A stretch of 64,000 nucleotides of DNA from Planctomycetota bacterium. Its GTDB lineage: Bacteria > Planctomycetota > Planctomycetia > JALXBF01. A program made the position numbers and the translations under genes. The number at the start of each line of letters is the position of its first letter. Position 1 is the stretch's first letter. The DNA lies in the NCBI GenBank assembly GCA_026991575.1, contig JALXBF010000058.1:1-64000 (forward strand). Direction: 5' to 3'. The notes beneath the pieces are model-generated. The model ran no database searches. It was not told where the DNA came from and worked only from the letters and a program-made list of their open reading frames with translations. Positions 25,865 through 33,274 of this stretch are shown here, piece after piece.

Positions 25865-27667
25865 ATGAAGCCTAGTGCAAAGACGACGTTGCTCGTGCTG
25901 CTACCCCTCTGCGCCGTCGCCATCGTAGTGGCCGCTTACTACGGCGGCTGGTTTGCCGGCGAAGAGCGACAGGCGGCCGCGGAACCGCCCCCTGAGCCGG
26001 TCCGCCTCGAAGAACGCGAACAGGTGGAACCGCCTCGGGTACGGTTCACCGACATCACCGCCGAGTCCGGCATCGACTTCGTCCATACGAACGGTTCCTA
26101 CGGCGAGAAGCTGCTGCCGGAGACGATGGGCTCCGGCGTGGCCGCCTTCGATTACGACAACGACGGCGACGAGGACCTCTTCTTCGTCAACTTCGCCCCC
26201 TGGCTGGGCCACGAGACCGATCCGCTGCCCACCCAGGCGCTCTATCGCAATCGCGGCGACGGCACGTTTGAGAACGTCACGGCCGACGTCGGACTCGACC
26301 GCACGCTTTACGGCATGGGAGTCGCCGTCGGCGACGTCAACGATGACGGCTATCTGGATCTGGTGATCACCGGTCTAAGCGGGAACCGGCTTTTCCTGAA
26401 CCAGCAGGGCAAGCGGTTTGTCGAGAAGGTCAACAGCGGCCTCACGTCAGAATTCGGGTGGTCAACCAGTGCGGCTTTTCTTGATTACGACAAGGACGGC
26501 AACCTGGACCTGTTCATCTGCAACTACGTGAAGTGGACACCGGAAATCGATCGTGCCCAGGGCTTCCGGCTCACCGGTATCGGCCGAGCATTCGGTCCGC
26601 CTACGAACTTCGAAGGCACCCACTGCCAGCTGTTCCGAGGCCGTGGTGATGGAACGTTCGTGGACGTGACCGAATCAGCCGGCCTCCAGAAGTTCGATCT
26701 CCTTGGACACCCGAAGGGCAAGGCGCTCGGCGTGGTCACCTGTGACGTCGACAACGACGGTAACGTCGACATCCTGGTCGCCAACGATACGGTGCAGAAC
26801 TACTTCTGGCACAACCTCGGAAACGGCACCTTTGAGGAAATCGGCGAAATCAGCGGGATTGCGTTCGACGTGGCCGGTAATACCCGGGGCGCGATGGGCA
26901 TCGACATCGCCGAGCATCGGCTGGACGGATCCCTGGCCGTTGCCATCGGAAACTTCACGAACGAAGCCACCGCACTGTACGTCACCCAGAACCCGGCCCG
27001 GTTGCTATTCGCTGACGAGGCAATCAGCGCAGCGCTTGCCCAGCCGACGCTGATCATGTTGACATTCGGCGTCATCTGGGTTGATTACGACCTGGATGGC
27101 TACCCGGACCTGGCCTGTGCCAACGGCCACCTCGAAGAGGAAATCCAGAAAGTCAACCCCACGCTCACCTATGAACAACCGTCGCAGTTGTTCTGGAACA
27201 CGGGCGGCAAGGCACTCCGGGACTTCGTGGAGTTGAAGCCGGAACACATCGGCAAGGACTTCTTCCGGCCAATCGTTGGCCGCGGCCTGGCATCGGTCGA
27301 TCTGGATAATGACGGTGACGTCGATCTGGTCTTCACCAGCAACGGCCAGGCCCCACTGGTGCTGCGCAATGACGGCGGCAACCGCAATCGCTGGCTACGC
27401 GTCAAACTTATCGGTGACGGCCAGAATGTACCCCGAACGCCGTACGGAACTCGCGTAGCGGTGGTGCTGCCCGACGGCCGGCGCATTGTGCAAGAGCTCG
27501 CCGGCGGCCGCAGCTACCTGAGCCACTGTGAGCTCACGCTGACCTTCGGCCTGGGTCAGTTCGACCACGTCAAAGAGCTCACCGTACGCTGGCTCGACGG
27601 CACCGAACAGCGTCGAGAGAACATCAAGGCCAACCAGGTGCTGGAGATCGTTTACAACCAGGACTAG
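25865..27667 (+). CDS. CRTAC1-type FG-GAP/VCBS propeller with ASPIC/UnbV domain
   Basis: A 600-residue exported protein. A hydrophobic N-terminal helix (LLVLLPLCAVAIVVAAYY) acts as signal anchor. The body holds at least six calcium-type D-x-D-x-DG motifs of VCBS/FG-GAP blades (DYDNDGDEDL, DVNDDGYLDL, DYDKDGNLDL, DVDNDGNVDI, DYDLDGYPDL, DLDNDGDVDL). The C-terminus is an ASPIC/UnbV domain (GGRSYLSHCELTLTFGLG..ELTVRWLDGTEQ). This family often occurs next to TPR or cytochrome genes in Planctomycetota; here the upstream cytochrome-TPR gene is only 48 bp away, so cotranscription is likely. The substrate is unknown; a calcium-stabilised extracellular propeller is inferred. Confidence 0.92.
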   Translation: MKPSAKTTLLVLLPLCAVAIVVAAYYGGWFAGEERQAAAEPPPEPVRLEEREQVEPPRVRFTDITAESGIDFVHTNGSYGEKLLPETMGSGVAAFDYDNDGDEDLFFVNFAPWLGHETDPLPTQALYRNRGDGTFENVTADVGLDRTLYGMGVAVGDVNDDGYLDLVITGLSGNRLFLNQQGKRFVEKVNSGLTSEFGWSTSAAFLDYDKDGNLDLFICNYVKWTPEIDRAQGFRLTGIGRAFGPPTNFEGTHCQLFRGRGDGTFVDVTESAGLQKFDLLGHPKGKALGVVTCDVDNDGNVDILVANDTVQNYFWHNLGNGTFEEIGEISGIAFDVAGNTRGAMGIDIAEHRLDGSLAVAIGNFTNEATALYVTQNPARLLFADEAISAALAQPTLIMLTFGVIWVDYDLDGYPDLACANGHLEEEIQKVNPTLTYEQPSQLFWNTGGKALRDFVELKPEHIGKDFFRPIVGRGLASVDLDNDGDVDLVFTSNGQAPLVLRNDGGNRNRWLRVKLIGDGQNVPRTPYGTRVAVVLPDGRRIVQELAGGRSYLSHCELTLTFGLGQFDHVKELTVRWLDGTEQRRENIKANQVLEIVYNQD

Positions 27668-27725
27668 ACTGGTGGTGCGCCGCTCGGCCGGCATGCGTCC
27701 TCTTGTTGGCATTTGTTGGCAACGG

Positions 27726-29879
27726 TCACGGAACGGCGGCGATCCGGTCAAACACGCGGCGGCAGAGTGCCTCGTCCGCGAGCAGGTCATCAACGGTGAA
27801 GCCGACCAGCCAGACTGTGCCCTGACCGAATCGCCCCGAGACCAGCACAGCCTCGTCGGCAGCGGCCGTGGCTACAACCTGGCCTGCTCTGCCCGGCACC
27901 ACCGTGAGGTGCCCGCGGCATGGGTGCTCGGCCGGGCCCTGCCCCAGCCAGCGGATGACGGCATGACGGACCATCTTCCCACTGCTGCCCACTTCGGGGA
28001 AGAGCACCGGGTACCAATGACGGCCAATGGCATTTCCCACCAGCACGATCGTGCCTCCGGAAGCCACCCAGCGGCGCAGTGTCTCGGGCAGCCGGCCATC
28101 CACCTCGCGCAGATCGGTCAGAGGGGACAACACCAGGATGCTGAGGGGGGACAAGAACGGCATGCTTAGCTCATGGATTGCGACGATGCGAGCGGGCCAG
28201 CGCTCGCGGAGAACGGCATAGAGCCGGGCTGCCCCCTGCCCGTACGCGTACACGCCAATCAGTCGGGTTTCCGGACCTGCCACGGGGGGTACACGGGTTG
28301 CTTGCCACTGGTGGAAGTCGGCGGAGCCGACCGGCACGAACCAACCGCTGTGGCGTACGTAGGGCACGCGGCGGCGATCGCCGATATCGGCAACCCCCCG
28401 GAACTCAATCTGCACGGGCGCGTCCACGGCGGGCAGCGTTAGTCGTGCTTCCGTACTGGGGTCCAGTCGCACGGACGCCTCCAGAACGGCGCGGCCGTCG
28501 AGCGTTCGCACACGCAGCCTGCCGCGCACCGTTGCCGCCGGCTCGCTGTCGGTGTGGACGACCAGGCGAAGGGGGACGTTCTTCGGGAAGAGGGTGTGGG
28601 TGTAGCGGTTCTTGAATACGTCACTGATGGCCCGGAACCGTAACGGCGGCCCTGCCAGACCGGGCACCGTCGGGACGCTGCAGGCGCGGTCGCGCAGCAG
28701 AGCGAGCTGCTGGTCGATCCGGTCCGCGTTGTAGCTGAAGAGCACGAAACCGTCGGCACCCAGGGCACGGCTGAGCTGCACCTGGGCAAGTACGTCCTCA
28801 GGCGAGAGGCGCCAGCTACCGATGCCTGCGATCAGGGGCCGTGCGCCGTCGTTCCACATGAGTGCGTTCTCGAGCTCCTCGTGGAAGCGGTCCAGTGTCT
28901 TCTCGTAGTTCATGAGCACGACGAAGTCCAGCAGCCCTTCGCGAGTCCAACGGGGCCAGTCCTGTTTGACTGTGGCAGAGTGCAGGGCGATGTTCCGCCA
29001 GACGGCGGCCGACACCAGTGTGCCCGGCCGGGCACTGCGGACTGCGGTGGCGATCGCACGCACCGCTTCGGTAACCCGGTCGCGTTGCCAGGCGGTGTAG
29101 GCGGCGTGCAGCACGCCACGGCGGACGCTGCCGGGCCATGGCTCGGGCACGCGCCCGAGGAACCGTGCGAATTCCGAGGCGCTCACTGGGCCGTAATCGA
29201 AGTCAAACGAAGGCTCGTCGGGATAGCGGATGTAGTCGAGGTGATAGCCATCGACGGCGTAACGGCTCACCACCTCGCGGGCCACGTCGACTTCTAGCTG
29301 AACGTTGCGTGGATCGGCCGGGTTGAGCCAGTGAGCCGGCTGGCCGCGGCTGTTGCGGACAAGGCGGTTGTCGCGCTGGAGCTGTTGCCAGAGTCGAGCG
29401 GCATGCTGATCGGTTCGCGCGTGCCGGCGTAGGCTGCCGAGGTGGAAGCAGACCTTCCAGGCGTGCAATTGCAGGCCGTGGCGGTGGGCGGCGGCAACCG
29501 CCGCAGCCAGTTCATCGCGGCCGAGCGCGCGCGCCCACGGTTCCTGCGGGAGTAGCTGGGACGGGTACAGTGCTTCGCCGCCGCGTGCGACGCGCAGGAA
29601 GATGGCATTGAATCCGGCGGCTTTCAGTTTGCGGGCGATCTGATCCCAGTCCTGGGGCCTGGAAACGTGGATCCAGACACCGCGGAGCTCGCCCCCGGTC
29701 TCGGCCGGCAGTGCGGTCAGCGTGGGCAGCTGGAGTGTGGGGTAGTGGAAGCGTGCAGACCGCTCGTGCAGCTTGTTGCGTCGGGCTGCGTCAAGCCAGT
29801 GGGGCAGCGCCAGGCCGAAGCGGAACACGAGTAGCGCGACGGCCAGCGCGGCGCAGCCTGCGACCAGAGCCCTTCTCAT
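27726..29879 (-). CDS. GHL10-like glycoside-hydrolase-related exported protein
   Basis: A 717-residue exported protein. The N-terminal hydrophobic stretch (ALVAGCAALAVALLVFRFGLALP) is a signal anchor. The catalytic part resembles the GHL10/DUF187 TIM barrel: ELRGVWIHVSRPQDWDQIARKLKAAGFNAIF..VARGGEALYPS, then YHLDYIRYP, which is the family hallmark, and NYEKTL..W..G. The C-terminal third holds beta-sandwich and alpha/beta segments of unclear type. The family is thought to act on polysaccharide; the substrate is unknown. It lies 71 bp downstream of fabF on the same strand, though the shared strand need not mean shared function. The start is ATG at 29877-29879. Confidence 0.87.
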   Translation of the reverse strand: MRRALVAGCAALAVALLVFRFGLALPHWLDAARRNKLHERSARFHYPTLQLPTLTALPAETGGELRGVWIHVSRPQDWDQIARKLKAAGFNAIFLRVARGGEALYPSQLLPQEPWARALGRDELAAAVAAAHRHGLQLHAWKVCFHLGSLRRHARTDQHAARLWQQLQRDNRLVRNSRGQPAHWLNPADPRNVQLEVDVAREVVSRYAVDGYHLDYIRYPDEPSFDFDYGPVSASEFARFLGRVPEPWPGSVRRGVLHAAYTAWQRDRVTEAVRAIATAVRSARPGTLVSAAVWRNIALHSATVKQDWPRWTREGLLDFVVLMNYEKTLDRFHEELENALMWNDGARPLIAGIGSWRLSPEDVLAQVQLSRALGADGFVLFSYNADRIDQQLALLRDRACSVPTVPGLAGPPLRFRAISDVFKNRYTHTLFPKNVPLRLVVHTDSEPAATVRGRLRVRTLDGRAVLEASVRLDPSTEARLTLPAVDAPVQIEFRGVADIGDRRRVPYVRHSGWFVPVGSADFHQWQATRVPPVAGPETRLIGVYAYGQGAARLYAVLRERWPARIVAIHELSMPFLSPLSILVLSPLTDLREVDGRLPETLRRWVASGGTIVLVGNAIGRHWYPVLFPEVGSSGKMVRHAVIRWLGQGPAEHPCRGHLTVVPGRAGQVVATAAADEAVLVSGRFGQGTVWLVGFTVDDLLADEALCRRVFDRIAAVP

Positions 29880-29950
29880 CGTGCTCTGTCTCCGCTTCGT
29901 GCCCTTCTGCGGCGTTCGTCGTGGCGCGCGGTGGCAACGCTGGCAGCGGA

Positions 29951-31234
29951 TCAGATCTTACGGAAGATGATCGAAGCGTTCTGGCCGCCGAAGCCGAAGG
30001 AGTTGGACATGACAGCGTTGATGCGCATGGGGCGTGCCTCGTTGGGTACGTAGTCCAGGTCGCATTCGGGGTCGGGCTCTTCAAGGTTGACCGTTGGCGG
30101 CGCGACCTGGTCGCGGATGGCCAGCACGGACGCGACTGCTTCGATTGCTCCGGAGGCACCGATGAGGTGGCCGATCATCGATTTGATCGAGCTGCAAGGG
30201 ATGCGGTATGCGTGCTGTCCGAAGGCGGCCTTCAGCGCGCGGGTTTCCATCGTGTCGTTCAAGCGGGTGCTTGTGCCGTGAGCGTTGATGTAGTCGATTT
30301 CGTCGAGGTTCATACGGGCCTCTTGCAGCGCGCGTTTCATGGCCAGTGCTGCGCCGCGGCCGTCCGGTTCCGGCTTGGTGATCGCGTAGGCGTCGAACGA
30401 GGAGCCGTAGCCGACGACTTCGGCCAGGATCTGCGCGCCGCGGCGACGGGCATGCTCGTAGTCCTCCAGCACCAGCGCCGCAGCGCCCTCGGCCAGCACG
30501 AAGCCGTCCCGATGCGCATCGAACGGCCGCGACACTTTCTCCGGTGGTCGCTGCGCGGTGCTCACCGCACCGAGCACGGTGTAGGCCACGAACAGCAGCG
30601 GGTCGATCCGCGAGTCGGCCCCGCCCGCGATGACCGCATCGGCGTAGCCGTATCGGATGAGCCGGAACGCTTCGCCCACAGCCTGGGTCCCGGCCGCGCA
30701 GGCGGTGACGATCGTGTTATTGGGTCCGTGGCAGTGCAGGGCGAGCGAGACGTGTGCGGCCACCATGTTAGGCAGATGTTTCAGGATCCAGAGCGGCTCG
30801 AGGGCTTCTTCTTCGAGCCGCGCGAACCGGGACAGTTGGAAGACGCCGTTCGTGGAAGCGGAGACGGCAGCAGCCAGCTCACGGATGTCCATCGGCACGA
30901 TGCCAGTGCCGATGACGACGCCGACGCGTTCGCGGTCCGCTGCGTACTTGCCTTCAAAGAGGCCTGAGTCGGCGGCGGCCATCTGCGCCGCGGCCACGCC
31001 AAACTGCACGGCCCGGCACATGATTTTGCGGCTTTTCTTGATCGGTTCGGAGAGATAGGGCGTTAGGTCCCAGTTCTTGATTTCGCCGCCGATTTTCAGG
31101 GAGTGGCCCGAGGTGTCGAAGCTCTCGATGTAGCTGACCCCGGAGCGGCCCGCCACCGTAGCTTCCCAGAACGCTTGCACCCCCACACCGTTGGGTGCCA
31201 CCGCTCCCAGCCCAGTCACCACTACGCGTCGCAT
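29951..31234 (-). CDS. fabF: 3-oxoacyl-ACP synthase II
   Basis: This enzyme condenses malonyl-ACP with a growing acyl-ACP during fatty acid synthesis. The 427-residue protein begins RRVVVTGLGAVAPNG. The active-site Cys lies in TACAAGTQAV, and the two His are in NAHGTSTRLND and SMIGHLIGASGAIEA, completing the Cys-His-His triad. The glycine-rich NSFGFGGQNASI is near the C-terminus. The length is normal for KAS II. The start is ATG at 31232-31234, with GAGGAC upstream. No fabD, fabG or acpP is in the window, although an SDR of the FabG type is encoded about 1 kb away on the other strand. Confidence 0.96.
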   Translation of the reverse strand: MRRVVVTGLGAVAPNGVGVQAFWEATVAGRSGVSYIESFDTSGHSLKIGGEIKNWDLTPYLSEPIKKSRKIMCRAVQFGVAAAQMAAADSGLFEGKYAADRERVGVVIGTGIVPMDIRELAAAVSASTNGVFQLSRFARLEEEALEPLWILKHLPNMVAAHVSLALHCHGPNNTIVTACAAGTQAVGEAFRLIRYGYADAVIAGGADSRIDPLLFVAYTVLGAVSTAQRPPEKVSRPFDAHRDGFVLAEGAAALVLEDYEHARRRGAQILAEVVGYGSSFDAYAITKPEPDGRGAALAMKRALQEARMNLDEIDYINAHGTSTRLNDTMETRALKAAFGQHAYRIPCSSIKSMIGHLIGASGAIEAVASVLAIRDQVAPPTVNLEEPDPECDLDYVPNEARPMRINAVMSNSFGFGGQNASIIFRKI

Positions 31235-31955
31235 GGCAGTCCTCGTCCCGCTGGGGATTGGTCAACGTGTGCTCGAGGCGGATTCCATCGGCACGAGCCG
31301 ACGCCATTAGCCCCCCCGGTCCTATCGCGCGCCCGCTGCTGTACGTACGAGCGATCCGCAGCTCCGGCAGGCACTCCGCTGCCTTACTGCAGCCCACATC
31401 CCCTCACGCGTCGCCACGCTGAAAGATCGTCCAACGCCCCCTCGTGCCTTTCGCGTCTCTTCCTACTTTTTCCCATTTTACCCCGTCACCGCCCTACCAC
31501 CGCTACGGCCGCGCCAGGCGGCGCGGCTTCCCCCCCTGGCAAAACCGGCGCAGGTGCTCGGATCCAAAAAGTTGCTTGACGCAGCCAGCGCCGCTTCGTA
31601 TCATCAGCAGCGCGACGCGATGATCTGCTGGGGGCGTCGCAGTACGAGCGCTGGGAACTGAGCACGGAGGTGCTCAAGAGCGTTGAAAACTCGGTGGCGT
31701 GAGCGTGCGCTGGTGGTGTGTCATTCGCCCTGGGCAGGCGCTCGTACGGCACTCGCATCGACTCGCAGGGACGTCTCTTTCCGTCGCCTGTCCTGAGCGT
31801 GTCAGGGCTTTTCTGCCTCTGCGCTGACGCCCGTACGTTTGGTTCCGTTCGCCGGGACTACCCGCGCGGCCAGCGCGACCGCGCGGATCGTGTCGGCTGA
31901 GCTTCGGACGCAACGTCGGAACGAACTACAGAGCGTGCCTTCTGCGGAGAGCGTT
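31235..31955. other. 721-bp intergenic region with promoter and long leader
   Basis: No gene is supported. It lies between fabF (minus) and the zinc-ribbon gene (plus). A strong plus promoter at 31576-31604 leaves roughly 345 bases of leader before the zinc-ribbon start at 31956. Within the leader a short frame starts GTG at 31670, but its only SD overlaps the codon. No SRP RNA, 6S, RNase P or tmRNA signature was recognised. The remaining stretch on the fabF side is pyrimidine-rich. Confidence 0.45.
31576..31604 (+). promoter_or_regulatory. strong sigma70-type promoter
   Basis: TTGACG (31576-31581) and TATCAT (31599-31604) are separated by exactly 17 bases. Orientation fits the zinc-ribbon/SDR pair, but the start codon lies 350 bases downstream, so a long leader or a small RNA is possible. 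Confidence 0.68.
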
Positions 31956-32246
31956 ATGCTGTGTCCCTGCTGCCTACGCGCAAACCTGAAGTTCGTGTGC
32001 CAGGGCCGACTGGTCTTCGATACCGATGCCCTGGGGCGACCTGTGGGCGAGGCGACGGTAAGCGTGGCAGATGGACGCGGGGTGCTGGAATGCCCAGCTT
32101 GCGGCCGGGCGTTCCCCGTACGCGGCTGGGACCGCAGCGGCCGCACCCTCTTGCAAGAAGAGGCACTGATCCGGCAGCAACGCATCGTGATCAGGTCCAG
32201 TCGGGGCAACGTCGCGGAGCGATCTAACTCAGAGGGGCGCCGTTGA
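31956..32246 (+). CDS. small zinc-ribbon protein, 96 aa
   Basis: A 96-residue protein with two cysteine knuckles, CPCC near residues 3-6 and CPAC near residues 45-48, forming a likely four-Cys zinc ribbon (the Trm112-like or ribosome-associated small-ribbon type is possible). The second half is basic with IRQQRIVIRSS. The longer frame from 31839 begins with a low-complexity Ala/Arg/Ser stretch and is unlikely. ATG at 31956 has GGAGAG 5-6 bases upstream. The stop overlaps the SDR start by one base (TGATG at 32244-32248), so translation is coupled. A function in RNA or redox control is not proven. Confidence 0.8.
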   Translation: MLCPCCLRANLKFVCQGRLVFDTDALGRPVGEATVSVADGRGVLECPACGRAFPVRGWDRSGRTLLQEEALIRQQRIVIRSSRGNVAERSNSEGRR

Positions 32247-33046
32247 TGGCTGACGAATCGGCCGAGTCGCCACGGTACGATGTACTCGATGAGCTGTCGC
32301 TGTCAGGACTGCACGCACTGGTTACCGGCGGCAGCCGCGGTCTTGGCCGCGCCATCGCACGCGCGTTGGCCGCGGCCGGTGCAACGGTCCTGATCGGCGG
32401 CCGCGACCGCCAGCGGCTCGAAGATGCCGCTCGCCAGATAAGTCAGGAAACCGGCACCCGCATCCTCGCCCTCGCTGCCGACCTCAGCGTCGACGAGCAG
32501 CGCGACCGCTTCCTGAGTGAGGCTCTCCGACAGCTCGGCCGCGTCGACATCCTTGTCAACAATGCTGGCATTGGACTGCGCCGGCCTGCCGTGCACACCT
32601 CGCTCGACGACTGGGAACGCGTACTCAAGATCAACCTTACCGTACCCTTCGCCCTGGCCACCGCCCTGGCCCCGGCCATGGTCAGCCGCGGCTTTGGTCG
32701 AATCATCAACGTTAGCTCCGCGTTGGGCCTGATTGCATTCCCCGGGCGTTCTGCGTACTGCGCTGCTAAAGGCGGCCTCATCCAGCTGACCAAGGCCCTG
32801 GCGTTGGAATTCGCCGAGCACGGTGTCACCGTGAACGCACTCTGCCCGGGTCCGTTCGAAACCGAGACCAATCGACCAATCCAGGAGGACCCGGTCGCCT
32901 ACCAGCACTACCTTTCGCTCATCCCGCAGCGGCGCTGGGCCAAGCCCGAAGAACTCGGCCCCTTGGCCGTCTACCTGGCCAGTCGCGCATCGGCGTTTGT
33001 CACCGGGGCTGTCTTCCTCATCGACGGCGGCTGGACCGCCCACTGA
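32246..33046 (+). CDS. SDR-family oxidoreductase
   Basis: A 266-residue classical short-chain dehydrogenase/reductase. Cofactor binding shows TGGSRGLGRAIA; NNAG follows; catalytic residues are Ser in NVSSALG and YxxxK in SAYCAAKGGLIQLTK. The end (GAVFLIDGGWTAH) is typical of gluconate 5-dehydrogenase or FabG relatives. The cytosolic substrate cannot be told from sequence. ATG at 32246 overlaps the zinc-ribbon stop and follows AGAGGGG; TTG at 32243 is less likely. It shares its transcript with the zinc-ribbon gene and is about 1 kb from fabF on the opposite strand, but any lipid role is conjecture. Confidence 0.93.
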   Translation: MADESAESPRYDVLDELSLSGLHALVTGGSRGLGRAIARALAAAGATVLIGGRDRQRLEDAARQISQETGTRILALAADLSVDEQRDRFLSEALRQLGRVDILVNNAGIGLRRPAVHTSLDDWERVLKINLTVPFALATALAPAMVSRGFGRIINVSSALGLIAFPGRSAYCAAKGGLIQLTKALALEFAEHGVTVNALCPGPFETETNRPIQEDPVAYQHYLSLIPQRRWAKPEELGPLAVYLASRASAFVTGAVFLIDGGWTAH

Positions 33047-33274
33047 CACTCAAGCTCCTACCTGGTACAGCTCAGCTACCTCAGGCTGCCCAGGCACAGC
33101 CCGAAAGCCGACCGGAACCGTCAGTAGTCGGGTACGCCCCCCCTGCGAACACCACCCCAGGTGCCGTGCGACGCGGGCCTAACTCCAGTAGAATGGGATG
33201 CACTGGACCGCTTTCGGTAGGCACTCGGCCAACAGGTGCGACCGGTTCACAACAAGACAGCCGATCTGTGAGAG

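Noticed and set aside
31605-31955. Possible SRP, 6S or RNase P RNA in the long leader
   Set aside because: No conserved core of these RNAs was recognised; only a structured-looking GC-rich stretch is seen.
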